Shown here piece after piece: positions 46,358-56,161 of a stretch of 61,859 nt of DNA. The notes beneath the pieces are model-generated. The model ran no database searches. It was given only the letters and a program-made list of their open reading frames with translations, and was not told where the DNA came from. The translations under genes were made by a program, and so were the position numbers. Origin of the DNA: Gammaproteobacteria bacterium (GTDB taxonomy: Bacteria > Pseudomonadota > Gammaproteobacteria > Chromatiales > Chromatiaceae); assembly GCA_030065815.1 (NCBI GenBank), contig JASJCU010000012.1, positions 1 to 61,859 of the forward strand, given 5' to 3'. Within the stretch, counting starts at the first letter, position 1. Each line of letters opens with the position of its first letter.

Positions 46358-48841
46358 GTGGCCGAACAAGACTCGACCGAAGCCTGCGTGTTGCCAAACA
46401 TGCCGGCATTGCGCAAGGATCCTGAGACCCTAACCCGCGCGATACGCCACTATCTCGAGTACCACCTCGGCCGCTTCCTCGGCTGCAACCGGTTCTATCT
46501 GTACGAATCGCTGGCCTACACGGTACGCGACCGTATCATGAGCGACTGGCGCAACACCTGGTGCCTGAAGAAGAAGGACGGCGCGAGGCGCGCGCACTAC
46601 CTGTCGCTCGAGTACCTGATCGGTCGTTCGCTGGGCAACCACCTGCTCAACCTCGACCTGCGCGAGCCGGTCGAAGACGCGCTCAAGGAATTCGCGATCT
46701 CGCTCGAGGAGATCCGCGAGACCGAGCCCGATGCCGGCCTCGGCAACGGCGGTCTGGGCCGTCTGGCGGCGTGCTTTCTCGACAGCTGTGCGACCTTGGG
46801 GCTGCCGGTGACCGGCTACGGCCTGCGCTACGAATACGGCATGTTCCACCAGCACATCGAGAACGGCTACCAGATCGAAGACCCCGATCACTGGATGCGC
46901 GACGGCCACCCGTGGGAGGTGGAGCGGCCCGAGTACACGCAGCTGGTCAAGTTCTGCGGTCGGACCGAGCATTTCATCGATCAATCGGGACGGCCGCACA
47001 CGCGCTGGGTCGAGACCGAAGACGTGCTCGCGGTGCCGTACGACGTCCCGGTGTCCGGCTACCAGAACAACGTCGTCAATACGCTGCGGCTGTGGTCGGC
47101 GTCAGCAACCGACGCGTTCAACCTCAAGGAATTCAACGCCGGCGACTACGCCGATTCGGTCGCCAGCCAGAACCAGGCCGAAAACATAACGATGGTGTTG
47201 TATCCCAACGACGCCAACGAGAACGGCAAGGAACTGCGTCTGCGCCAGCAGTACTTCCTGACCTCGGCCAGCCTGCAGGACGCGTTCCGCCAGTACGCCG
47301 AGCGCCCGCTGCGCGAGTTTGCCGAACACAATGTCTTCCAGCTCAACGACACGCATCCGAGCGTCGCTGTCGCCGAGATGATGCGCATTCTGCTCGACGA
47401 CCCGGACAAGCGGCTGGAGTGGAACGAGGCGTGGCATATCACGACGCGCTGCATGGCGTATACCAATCACACGCTGCTCCCCGAGGCGCTCGAACGCTGG
47501 CCGGTGAAGCTTTTCGAGTGCCTGCTGCCTCGGCTGCTCGAGATCATCTACGAGATCAACGCGCGCTTTCTCGCCGAGGTGCGGCAGCGCTGGCCCGGCG
47601 ACCGTGAGCACGTGCGCCGCATGTCGCTGATCGAAGAGGGCGACAATCCGCAGATCCGCATGGCCTGGCTGGCGATCGTCGGCAGCTTCTCGGTCAATGG
47701 CGTCGCGGCGTTGCACTCCGAACTGCTCAAGGAGGGTCTGTTCCGGGATTTCTACGAGCTGTGGCCGGAGAAGTTCAACAACAAGACCAACGGCGTGACG
47801 CCACGGCGCTGGCTGGCGATGGCCAATCCGCTGCTCGCCAGCCTGATAAGCGAGCAGATCGGCGACGGCTGGCAGGCCGATCTCGAGCGCCTCGCGGAGC
47901 TGCGGCCGCTCGCAGAGAACGGCGACCGCGCGTTCATCGAACGCTGGCGCAGCATACGCATGGAGAACAAGAAGCGCCTCGCCAAGCTCGTACTGCAGCA
48001 GACCGGTGTCACATTCGATCCGAGCGCGCTGTTCGACGTCCAGGTCAAGCGCATACACGAGTACAAACGCCAGTTACTCAACGTGCTGCACGTAATCCAT
48101 CTCTACGACCGCATCCGCCGCAGCGAAACCAACGGCTGGGTCAACCGCTGCGTGCTGATCGGCGGTAAGGCAGCGCCCGGATATCAACGCGCCAAGGAGA
48201 TCATCAAGCTGGTCAACAATGTCGGCTCGGTGATCAACAACGACCCGGCTGTCGGCGAACGCCTCAAAGTCGTGTTCCTGCCAAACTACGGCGTCAGCAA
48301 GATGATGCATATCTGCCCGGCCGCAGACCTGTCCGAGCAGATCTCAACCGCTGGCAAAGAGGCCTCGGGGACCGGCAACATGAAGTTCATGATGAACGGC
48401 TCGATCACCATCGGCACCTACGACGGTGCCAATATCGAGATCATGGACGCCGTCGGCGAAGACAACTTCTTCCTGTTCGGGCTCAAGGCCGACGAGGTCA
48501 AGGCACTGCGCGGCAACTACGACCCACGCCAATACGTCGAAAACGATCCCGACCTCGCACGCGTCATCTCGCTTATGGAGAGCGATCACTTCAGCGGCAT
48601 CGAACCCGGGCTGTTCCGCGGCATCATCGATTCGATGCTCAGTCCGCAGGATCCGTGGATGACGCTGGCCGACTTCCGCGCCTATGTCGACGCACAGCGA
48701 CGCGTCGACGCCGCGTGGCAGGACCCGGATGGGTGGACGCGCATGAGCATTCGCAACTGTGCGGCAAGCGGTGTGTTTTCGACCGACCGTACGATAAGCC
48801 AATACAACGAAGAGATTTGGCGGTTGACGCCACTCAAGTAG
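46358..48841 (+). CDS. glgP: Glycogen/starch/alpha-glucan phosphorylase
   Basis: 827 residues from GTG 46358, supported by AGGAGGT 7 nt upstream; the frame is open earlier but overlaps glgA. GT35 landmarks: LSLEYLIGRSLGNHLLNL, GNGGLGRLAACFLDS, FQLNDTHPSVA, and the PLP-binding Lys676 in EASGTGNMKFMMNG. It releases glucose-1-phosphate from glycogen ends. Use of that product needs phosphoglucomutase, which is not in the window. Last gene of the ten-gene run. Confidence 0.97.
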   Translation: MAEQDSTEACVLPNMPALRKDPETLTRAIRHYLEYHLGRFLGCNRFYLYESLAYTVRDRIMSDWRNTWCLKKKDGARRAHYLSLEYLIGRSLGNHLLNLDLREPVEDALKEFAISLEEIRETEPDAGLGNGGLGRLAACFLDSCATLGLPVTGYGLRYEYGMFHQHIENGYQIEDPDHWMRDGHPWEVERPEYTQLVKFCGRTEHFIDQSGRPHTRWVETEDVLAVPYDVPVSGYQNNVVNTLRLWSASATDAFNLKEFNAGDYADSVASQNQAENITMVLYPNDANENGKELRLRQQYFLTSASLQDAFRQYAERPLREFAEHNVFQLNDTHPSVAVAEMMRILLDDPDKRLEWNEAWHITTRCMAYTNHTLLPEALERWPVKLFECLLPRLLEIIYEINARFLAEVRQRWPGDREHVRRMSLIEEGDNPQIRMAWLAIVGSFSVNGVAALHSELLKEGLFRDFYELWPEKFNNKTNGVTPRRWLAMANPLLASLISEQIGDGWQADLERLAELRPLAENGDRAFIERWRSIRMENKKRLAKLVLQQTGVTFDPSALFDVQVKRIHEYKRQLLNVLHVIHLYDRIRRSETNGWVNRCVLIGGKAAPGYQRAKEIIKLVNNVGSVINNDPAVGERLKVVFLPNYGVSKMMHICPAADLSEQISTAGKEASGTGNMKFMMNGSITIGTYDGANIEIMDAVGEDNFFLFGLKADEVKALRGNYDPRQYVENDPDLARVISLMESDHFSGIEPGLFRGIIDSMLSPQDPWMTLADFRAYVDAQRRVDAAWQDPDGWTRMSIRNCAASGVFSTDRTISQYNEEIWRLTPLK

Positions 48842-48848
48842 GGAAGAC

Positions 48849-48867
48849 GCCCGCTTTCGACGCGGGC
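48849..48867. terminator. Hairpin between convergent glgP and ChaN-PDZ genes
   Basis: GCCCGC pairs with GCGGGC around a 7-base loop in the 27 nt between two convergent stops. No T-run follows on either strand, so it is at best a weak bidirectional terminator. Confidence 0.4.
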
Positions 48868-48868
48868 A

Positions 48869-50050
48869 TCAACCCTCGCCGGCGAGTTCGATCTCGTACG
48901 ACAACGTGCGTGCGCCGCTCAACAGCCCGTCGCGCTCCAGCGTCACGGCGATCTTGCTGCCCGGCCGCTGGTCGATCATCGCGATCTTGACGTCGGTGAA
49001 GTAGCGGATCGGCGTCTCGTTGATGGTCAGCAGCTTGTCGCCTTTCTTCAGGCCGGCATCCTTGGCCGGGCTGCCCGACGTGAAACCGCTGACGAACACG
49101 CCGTCGTCACGCGTATCGAGCAGTACCCGCATCAGGCCGGCGGCCGGCAGTTTCTGGTCGGGTGTCAGCACCAGGTAGTCGGCGGACGCGAAATGACGCG
49201 ATGCCGGGTCGAACGTCGAGATCGTCACGCCGCGCATCCCGGTGCGGCGGGTCACGCGATTGGGAATGCCGTTGCGGCCGTTGACGTGGCCCTTGCCGGC
49301 GAGCACGAGCATGCGCCCGTCGGGGCGCTGCGTCAGGTACTCTGCCACGCGCTGCGCCATGGATTCGTCCCAGGTCAGCTGCACCTCGATGAACCGCTGG
49401 AACCCGCTGTCATCGCCGTCGGCATCGCCGCTCGGATGCTGATTGTAGACCTCGCGGAGCATCGCCTCGTAGGCCTTGTCGCTGACATCGTAGCTGTCGG
49501 GCAGCTCGCTGCGCAGCTCGGTCGGGATCTCGTTGATGCCGCGCCGCCCGATCTCGCTGGTCAGCTCCCTGGACGCATTCAGCGCAATGATGGGAATGCC
49601 CTTGTCCTTGGCGAACTGCACGATCGGCCGATACAGGCGGTAGTCGTAGCGCCAGCGATCATAGTATTCGGTGCGCCGCAGCATCTCGGCCTCGTCGATG
49701 CGACCGGCCAGAAAGTCGTCTAGGACCGGCTGGAAGCGCGCCTGAATCCACTCCACGCCGACCGCCAATCCTTCGGGACGCGACGCCATGCCGCGCAGCA
49801 CGTCGAGCTGGACGAGGTGGTCACCGAGCGCCGTGTGGGTCTCGCCGACGTAGACGAGGCGCTCCGAGCGCAGTTTAGTCATCAGTTCCGGCAGGGTTGC
49901 GGATTTCTCTGTTTGCACAACAATCGGCAGCATGTCGCTGTTTTCGCTCGCCCCTGCCATGCCCGCTAGTCCAGCCAACACCAAGACGCTCGTCACCAAC
50001 GCACGGCGTAGTGCGTTTCCCTGGTTGCTGGTCATCATCCTGTCTGTCAT
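48869..50050 (-). CDS. ChaN-like (Tiki superfamily) protein with C-terminal PDZ domain
   Basis: 393 residues. A signal peptide (about 1-35, ending GMAGA) without a lipobox Cys precedes the ChaN domain (about 50-280), with VYVGETHTALGDHLVQLDVL, GVEWIQARFQPVLDDF and a later LVLAGKGHVNGRNG. A PDZ domain (about 305-385) follows with GSPAKDAGLKKGDKLLTING-like text. ChaN is a haem-binding lipoprotein in Campylobacter; many relatives are uncharacterised. The PDZ suggests binding to protein C-termini in the periplasm. ATG 50050 has GGGGAG 5 nt upstream. The divergent M1-like gene overlaps its 5' end. Confidence 0.85.
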   Translation of the reverse strand: MTDRMMTSNQGNALRRALVTSVLVLAGLAGMAGASENSDMLPIVVQTEKSATLPELMTKLRSERLVYVGETHTALGDHLVQLDVLRGMASRPEGLAVGVEWIQARFQPVLDDFLAGRIDEAEMLRRTEYYDRWRYDYRLYRPIVQFAKDKGIPIIALNASRELTSEIGRRGINEIPTELRSELPDSYDVSDKAYEAMLREVYNQHPSGDADGDDSGFQRFIEVQLTWDESMAQRVAEYLTQRPDGRMLVLAGKGHVNGRNGIPNRVTRRTGMRGVTISTFDPASRHFASADYLVLTPDQKLPAAGLMRVLLDTRDDGVFVSGFTSGSPAKDAGLKKGDKLLTINETPIRYFTDVKIAMIDQRPGSKIAVTLERDGLLSGARTLSYEIELAGEG

Positions 50051-52130
50051 TTCGGCTCCCCTGTGTGCGGCGATTTCTGGCGTTCACCACAAGCTGAATG
50101 TCGATATCAAACCTGAAGACGGCAGTCTCCGCGTCGCCTATCGGCTGACCTTCCCTACGCCGGTTCAGCAACTGGAGTTCACCCTGAATACCGGTTTCGA
50201 CGTGGAATCGTCGTCGGGTGCGGTCGAGCGGCGCGGCGATTCGGCCGACGGACTGCGGTCGCGCTATGCGCTGACCCTAGAGACCGCCAACCGCGTTGTC
50301 GAGTTGCAATACCACGGACAACCCGGGTTTTCCGAGCGACGCGGTCACGGCGGCATGCCACAGGGCGCGATTTCGGCGCGTGGCGTCTACCTCGATGGCG
50401 CGTCGGCTTGGTATCCGCTGCTGGATGCGGACATCGGCGGCATCGACATCGCGGTCGGTCTCCCCGGCGGCTGGCGCTCGGTCAGCGTCGGCAGACGCAG
50501 CGACGACGGCGACCGGGAGCGCTGGCGCAGCGACCGCCCGCACGACGACCTGTACCTGATCGCCGACCGCTTCTCACGCCACGCCCGCCGCCACGGCGAC
50601 ATCGATCTGTCGGTGTACTTGATCGACGACGACCCCGAACTCGCCGGCCGCTACCTCGACGCCGTCGGCGGCTTCATCGACCACTACAGCCGGCTGATCG
50701 GGCCCTACCCGTACGGCAAGTTCGCGGTCGTCGAGAATCGCTGGCAGACCGGCTACGGCATGCCGTCCTTCACGCTGCTGGGTTCGCGGGTGATGCGCCT
50801 GCCGTTCATTCTCTACTCGTCGCTGCCGCACGAGATCTTGCATAACTGGTGGGGCAACGGCGTCTGGATCGACTACCAGCGCGGTAACTGGTCCGAGGGA
50901 CTGACGGCCTACCTGGCAGATCACTGGATGCAGGAACAGCGCGGCAGGGGCGCGCACTACCGGCTCAAGGCGTTGCAGCGCTACAGCAACTACGCTGCAC
51001 GCGGCCCCGACGCACCGCTGCTCGCGTTCACCAGCCGTCACAACGAAGCCACGCAGTCGATCGGCTACAGCAAGTCGTTGATGGTCTTCCACATGCTGCG
51101 CTCGGCGCTCGGCGATGCCCGGTTCGTCGACGGTCTGCGCCGGCTGTGGCGCGAGCATGCGTTCGAGCGCGTTGGCTTCGCCACGGTCGTGCGCCAACTC
51201 GCCGCTGACGACGCCGCGCTGGGGGCGCGTTTCGCGCGTTGGCTGGAGTCGACCGGTGCGCCGCGTCTGACCCTCGAAAACGCCGCCGTCGCGCCGGCGG
51301 GCGACGGCTGGACGCTGAACCTGACACTGCGCCAGCGCCAGGCCGAGCGGTACCCGTTGACGCTGCCGGTCGCCGTCGCGCTCCAGGACCAGGCGTTCGC
51401 CGAGCGCCGGATGCTGTCGCTGAGCGGCGCCGAACAGACCTTCGAGCTGCGCTTCCCGTCGCGCCCGCTGCGCGTCGACATCGACCCGGAGTTCGATGTG
51501 CTGCGCGTTCTCGACATCACCGAGCAGCCGCCGGCGCTGAACCGCCTGTACGGCAGCCAACGGACCTGGTTGGTGCTCCCCGACGCGGCCGATGCCGCCG
51601 AGCGCGCGGCGTGGCGTGACCTCGCTGACGCGTGGACGAAGCGCTACCCGGGCATGAGCGTGATCCGCGACAGCGAGGCGCAGCGCATCGCACCGGACGA
51701 CGACCGCCTGATCCTCGGCTGGCGCAATGCCCTGCTCGGCCCTCACCTGCCGCGATTTGCACGCGACGGCCAAGAACTCACGGCCGGCGCCCTGCGCGTT
51801 GCCGACGATCGATACTCCGCCGCGGACGCGGCGGTCGTCGTAGTCGCCAACGATCGCGGCGGTGTCAGCAGCGGCTTCATCGGCGCGCCGGCGGCCGCGA
51901 CGATACGCCAGTTGGCGCGCAAGCTGCCCCACTATGGCAGCTACGGGCGCCTGGTGTTCGATCCAGGTGGCAACAATCTGCGCAAGGACGCGCTGGCGGC
52001 GCGCCATTCGCTGCTGAGCCGGCAGCTCGGCGACGGCCGTGTCGATCTGCGCCTGGCGCCGCGCCCGGCGCTCGACGCACCCGGCGCCGGTTACCCGGCA
52101 GACGGACTGTCCATGACGGGCCGCGACTGA
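49932..52130 (+). CDS. M1 family metallopeptidase-like protein, exported
   Basis: 732 residues as called. The zinc motif HEILH is at 300-304, followed by NWWGNGVWIDYQRGNWSEGL with Glu322 as third ligand (17 residues after the second His; classic M1 has 18). A signal-peptide core (WLLVIILSVISAPLCAA) is at residues 31-47, so the protein is periplasmic or secreted. After about residue 430 comes a domain without recognised motif. The start is doubtful: ATG 49932 has no ribosome site and overlaps the divergent ChaN-PDZ gene by 119 nt; TTG 50025 would also leave a usable signal. Confidence 0.82.
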   Translation: MSLFSLAPAMPASPANTKTLVTNARRSAFPWLLVIILSVISAPLCAAISGVHHKLNVDIKPEDGSLRVAYRLTFPTPVQQLEFTLNTGFDVESSSGAVERRGDSADGLRSRYALTLETANRVVELQYHGQPGFSERRGHGGMPQGAISARGVYLDGASAWYPLLDADIGGIDIAVGLPGGWRSVSVGRRSDDGDRERWRSDRPHDDLYLIADRFSRHARRHGDIDLSVYLIDDDPELAGRYLDAVGGFIDHYSRLIGPYPYGKFAVVENRWQTGYGMPSFTLLGSRVMRLPFILYSSLPHEILHNWWGNGVWIDYQRGNWSEGLTAYLADHWMQEQRGRGAHYRLKALQRYSNYAARGPDAPLLAFTSRHNEATQSIGYSKSLMVFHMLRSALGDARFVDGLRRLWREHAFERVGFATVVRQLAADDAALGARFARWLESTGAPRLTLENAAVAPAGDGWTLNLTLRQRQAERYPLTLPVAVALQDQAFAERRMLSLSGAEQTFELRFPSRPLRVDIDPEFDVLRVLDITEQPPALNRLYGSQRTWLVLPDAADAAERAAWRDLADAWTKRYPGMSVIRDSEAQRIAPDDDRLILGWRNALLGPHLPRFARDGQELTAGALRVADDRYSAADAAVVVVANDRGGVSSGFIGAPAAATIRQLARKLPHYGSYGRLVFDPGGNNLRKDALAARHSLLSRQLGDGRVDLRLAPRPALDAPGAGYPADGLSMTGRD

Positions 52131-52260
52131 CCGCGGAACTGTCGCGGTCTGGGCCTGTCCTTTGTGACAGTCGGGATCTGTCCGGTCACCACGGAATGGC
52201 GATCGCCCGGCGGGGCCGGTCGTAATTCCCTCTACCGCTCCACGGTACGACCGCCCATTG

Positions 52261-52290
52261 CCCCCGGCTCCGCCCGGGGGTGATTTTTTC
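52261..52290 (+). terminator. Rho-independent terminator of the M1-like gene
   Basis: CCCCCGG (52261-52267) pairs with CCGGGGG (52274-52280) around a 6-base loop, and TGATTTTTTC follows. It lies 130 nt past the M1-like stop. Confidence 0.75.
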
Positions 52291-52598
52291 TTCTCCGTCG
52301 ATGTGCTGGCTCTCGCGGACGCTGGCGTGCCCATCGTGCGCGATCAGACACAGCGGTGGCAGGGCGATCGGCCGGAAGCCGCGGTAAAGGCGCCAGAATC
52401 CTGGCCGCTAACTCCCCGGAGGGACGACTGGCGCGGCTGCTGGAGGCCGCGATCCGCCTTTTTCGGCACACCCAGCGGCAACAAGAACGCGATTCGGCCG
52501 ATGGAGAATGCACGGCGGTTACCAACCTCCAGCAGATGACAGCGGCCCGGCGCACGCGCACTGGCGCGCGTGCGTAACCGACTCGGGTCACGCATCAG
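52291..52598. other. 308-nt spacer upstream of the GGDEF-EAL gene
   Basis: No gene, RNA or clear promoter recognised. Frames on either strand are short and lack ribosome sites. It presumably contains the promoter of the signalling protein at 52599. Confidence 0.4.
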
Positions 52599-55500
52599 GT
52601 GCACAAGCTCGAACAGTATCTCGACAGCTGGATCAAGACGATCGTCGCGATCGTCCTGATCACGACGCTCGCGCTGCTGGTCTCGGGTCTGGGTGAGCGC
52701 CACCTGAAGCGCGAAGCCGAGCAGAATCTGGTCGCGCTGATCGACGTCATCAGCGCCAGCCTCGATACCGAGTACCTGCACACGCGTGTCTACGCCCAGT
52801 TCATGGCGCAGCGTCCCGAGGTCGTCGAGGCCATCCGCCACCTGCTGGCGGCCCAGGCGCACCCCGGTGAGGGCCGGGTCATGACCGGCCAGCGCCTGTT
52901 GCGGCGGCTGTTCGATCCGCTACTGGACAACGGTCTCTACGAGGATTTCACGCTCATCGCACCCGACGGCACGACGCTGGCGTCCGGCGATGCGCGTGGA
53001 ACGGCGGCCGCCGGTATGCTCGGGACCCGCGGCCTGCTGCTGGCGCGCGCGTGGCACGGTGAAACGATCGTGTCCCTGGTTCATGCGACGGCACAGGGTG
53101 GTCCACCGGCCCGCAGCGAGACGCGCGCCACCAACGCCAGCATGCTCGCCGTCACGCCGGTGCGCGACGCCAACGGCAACGTCGCGGCACTGCTGGCGCT
53201 GAGTATCAAGCCCGACGTGACGGTGTTCCGCATCCTCGACTCGGGCAGCCGTAGCGACCGCAGCGAGCGCATCCTGTTCGACCGTTCCGGGAGCATCCTC
53301 GCCAGCAGCCACGTCACGCTCGGCGCCGGCGACGCCAGCGCCGCGAACCCGGCCGGCAGGACAGGCCGCGGCACGCCGCTGGCGATGTACGCGGCCGTCG
53401 AGACCGCGGGCGTGACACCCGACGACTACACCAATGACCTTGGTGTCCCGGTGCTTGGCGCGTGGCGCTGGCTCGAAGCGCACGGCGTCGGTGTCGCGGT
53501 CGAGGTCGAATCGGCGCAGGTCTATCGTGGGCTCAACCTGCTCACAATCACCGTGTACGCGATGGCCGGCGCCGCATCGTTGCTGTTGATCGCGATAACC
53601 CTGTTGTCGCGTCGCCGGCAACGCGATCTGGAACGCCAGGTCGATGAACGCACCCGGGCGCTGCACTACGAGAAGACCCGCCTCAACACGCTGTTCGACG
53701 AAGCGCCGAACGGCCTGATCATGCTCGATGGCGCACGTCGTATCACGCAGTTCAACGTCTGCGCGCGGCAGATCTTCGGCTGTTCCGAGAAAGCGGCGCT
53801 CGGCAAGTCGCTCGACGACCTGCTCGCCGCGCCGCTGCCACAACCGGACGACAGCGGCGGCTCCGTCCACGTCGAGTTGAACTGTCAGCGCCCCGACGGT
53901 GCGCTGGTCCCGGTCCAGCTGTCGATCGGCGAGACGCACACCGAGCAGGGCAGCTACGCCCTGGCGGTCGTCCGCGACATCAGCGAGTCCAAGCGCCTGC
54001 AGAATGCAATGCGCGAGGAGATCCTGCTGCGCGAGAACGCCGAGCAGCGCCAGCGCCAGCTGCTCGACGCGGCCGGCGAGGGAATCTTCGGTACCGACGT
54101 CTACGGCAACATCACTTTCATCAACCCGGCGGGCGCATGGCTGCTCGGATACACGCCGAACGATCTCCTCGGCCGCAACATGATCACACCGACCGCCGAC
54201 CACCCGGCGCTGTGCGAACATGACAACCCGCTGGCCGATCCCGGACACTTCACCGACTCGACGGCCGAGACGGTCCTGCAGCGCAGCGACGGCAGGCGTT
54301 TCGAGGCCGAGTACTTCCGCACGCCGCTGGTAGCCGACGGGCGCCCGTACGGCGCCGTCGTCGTGTTCAGCGACATCAGCGCACGCAAGCGCACCGAGCA
54401 ATCGCTGCTGCTCGCCGACAACGTCTTCGAACACATCACCGAGGGCGTCCTGGTCACCAACGCGGACGGCGAGATCCTGCGCGTCAACCGCGCCATGTGC
54501 GACATGGTGGGCTACGCCGCCGACGAGATCGTCGGCGCAGACCGTCCGCCCTACCGCTCCGGCGAACACCCGCCGGTCTTCTACCAGCAGATGTGGCACA
54601 CGCTGGCACGCGACGGATACTGGGAGGGCGAGATCTGGAACAAGCGCAAGGACGGCGAGATCTTCCCGACCTGGCAGACGATCGTCGCGGTCAGCGGCGC
54701 CGACGGCCAGGCGGACCGCTACGTGTCGGTCACCCGGGACATCACCGATCAACGGCGCAACGAGCATCGGATCCATCGCCTCGCCTACTTCGACAACCTC
54801 ACCGGCCTGCCCAACCGCGAGCTGTTCTACGACCGTTTCGATCACGCCATCGAGCGCGCGCAGCGCCACGACGCGAAACTGGCCCTGCTGTTCCTCGATC
54901 TCGACCGCTTCAAGAACGTCAACGACAGCCTCGGCCACCCGGTCGGCGACCAGCTGCTAAAGGCCGTCAGCGAACGCCTGCAACACCTGGTCCGCAGCGA
55001 GGACACGATCGCCCGGCTCGGCGGCGACGAGTTCACGATCCTGCTCGAGTCGGCGGACAGCGACCAGGCGATCGCGAGCGTCGCCGAGAAGGTCGTCGAA
55101 TCGCTGTCGAAGCCGTTCGCGATCAGCGAGCACATGCTGCACATCGGCACCAGCGTCGGCATCAGCCGCTTCCCCGACGACGGCATCGACGTGACCACGC
55201 TGATCAAGCACGCCGATACGGCGATGTACCAAGCCAAGTCTGCCGGGCGCAGCAACTACCAGTTCTACGCCCACAAGCTGTCGGAACGCACCAGCGACCA
55301 GGTGATGATGGAAGCGAACCTGCACCGCGCTGTCAGCGAGGGCGAATTCGAGCTGCATTACCAGCCGCAGATGGCGGCGGATGGCCGGGTAGTCGGTGTC
55401 GAGGCACTGCTGCGCTGGCAGGACCCGGTCCAGGGGATGGTGCCGCCGAACGAGTTCATCCCGTTGGCCGAAGAAACCGGCCTGATCATCGTCATCGGCG

Positions 55501-56081
55501 AATGGGTGCTGCGCACGGCCTGCCGGCAGATGCGCAGCTGGCTGGACGGCGGCGCGCCGGACATGCGCGTCTCGGTGAACCTCGCCGGCCCGCAGATCGT
55601 CCGCGGCGACATCGCCCGGACCGTTGCCGACGTGCTCGCCGAGACCGGCCTGCCACCCAATCGGCTGGAACTCGAGGTCACCGAGACCTTCGTGATGGAC
55701 AATGTCGACCAGGCTGTCGACGCCCTTGCAAGGCTGCGCGCGCTCGGCGTACGCATCGCGATCGACGACTTCGGCACCGGTCACTCGTCGCTGGCCAACC
55801 TCAAACGTCTGCCAGTCGACACGCTGAAGATCGATCGCGCCTTCGTCCACGACGTACCGCACGATCCCGACGACGTCGCGATCGCCCGCGCGATCATCGC
55901 GCTGAGCCGCCAGCTGCAGTTGAGCACGGTCGCCGAAGGCGTCGAGACCGTCGCGCAGAAGAACTTTCTCAGCGACGAGGGCTGTGACGTCTTTCAGGGC
56001 TTCCTGTTCGCGCGGCCGATGCCGGCGGCCGACGTCGAGCAACTCTGGCACGAACCGACCCACGCAACGCACGCCAGCTGA
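52599..56081 (+). CDS. PAS-PAS-PAS-GGDEF-EAL cyclic-di-GMP signalling protein with periplasmic sensor
   Basis: 1160 residues. A first membrane helix (about 12-32), a periplasmic sensor region (about 35-315, CHASE/Cache-like by position) and a second helix (about 318-340) precede a short coiled coil and three PAS domains (about 355-465, 490-605, 605-720). Then come GGDEF (Gly808-Phe812, intact RLGGDEF; catalytically plausible) and EAL (Glu935-Leu937, EALLRW) with DDFGTGHSSL. Both synthesis and hydrolysis motifs are intact, so net activity is unknown. Start GTG 52599 has only a weak ribosome site. Confidence 0.92.
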   Translation: MHKLEQYLDSWIKTIVAIVLITTLALLVSGLGERHLKREAEQNLVALIDVISASLDTEYLHTRVYAQFMAQRPEVVEAIRHLLAAQAHPGEGRVMTGQRLLRRLFDPLLDNGLYEDFTLIAPDGTTLASGDARGTAAAGMLGTRGLLLARAWHGETIVSLVHATAQGGPPARSETRATNASMLAVTPVRDANGNVAALLALSIKPDVTVFRILDSGSRSDRSERILFDRSGSILASSHVTLGAGDASAANPAGRTGRGTPLAMYAAVETAGVTPDDYTNDLGVPVLGAWRWLEAHGVGVAVEVESAQVYRGLNLLTITVYAMAGAASLLLIAITLLSRRRQRDLERQVDERTRALHYEKTRLNTLFDEAPNGLIMLDGARRITQFNVCARQIFGCSEKAALGKSLDDLLAAPLPQPDDSGGSVHVELNCQRPDGALVPVQLSIGETHTEQGSYALAVVRDISESKRLQNAMREEILLRENAEQRQRQLLDAAGEGIFGTDVYGNITFINPAGAWLLGYTPNDLLGRNMITPTADHPALCEHDNPLADPGHFTDSTAETVLQRSDGRRFEAEYFRTPLVADGRPYGAVVVFSDISARKRTEQSLLLADNVFEHITEGVLVTNADGEILRVNRAMCDMVGYAADEIVGADRPPYRSGEHPPVFYQQMWHTLARDGYWEGEIWNKRKDGEIFPTWQTIVAVSGADGQADRYVSVTRDITDQRRNEHRIHRLAYFDNLTGLPNRELFYDRFDHAIERAQRHDAKLALLFLDLDRFKNVNDSLGHPVGDQLLKAVSERLQHLVRSEDTIARLGGDEFTILLESADSDQAIASVAEKVVESLSKPFAISEHMLHIGTSVGISRFPDDGIDVTTLIKHADTAMYQAKSAGRSNYQFYAHKLSERTSDQVMMEANLHRAVSEGEFELHYQPQMAADGRVVGVEALLRWQDPVQGMVPPNEFIPLAEETGLIIVIGEWVLRTACRQMRSWLDGGAPDMRVSVNLAGPQIVRGDIARTVADVLAETGLPPNRLELEVTETFVMDNVDQAVDALARLRALGVRIAIDDFGTGHSSLANLKRLPVDTLKIDRAFVHDVPHDPDDVAIARAIIALSRQLQLSTVAEGVETVAQKNFLSDEGCDVFQGFLFARPMPAADVEQLWHEPTHATHAS

Positions 56082-56161
56082 ACGCCGCGGCCGCTGCGGC
56101 GAATCGCCGTGGCACGGTGTTCATGCGATGATGCGCCGCGTCGTTTGTCGAGAAGTACCCG

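Noticed and set aside
52344-52862. A 172-codon minus-strand frame at the start of the GGDEF-EAL gene
   Set aside because: It lies mostly antisense to the coding start of the signalling protein and has no motif or ribosome site.
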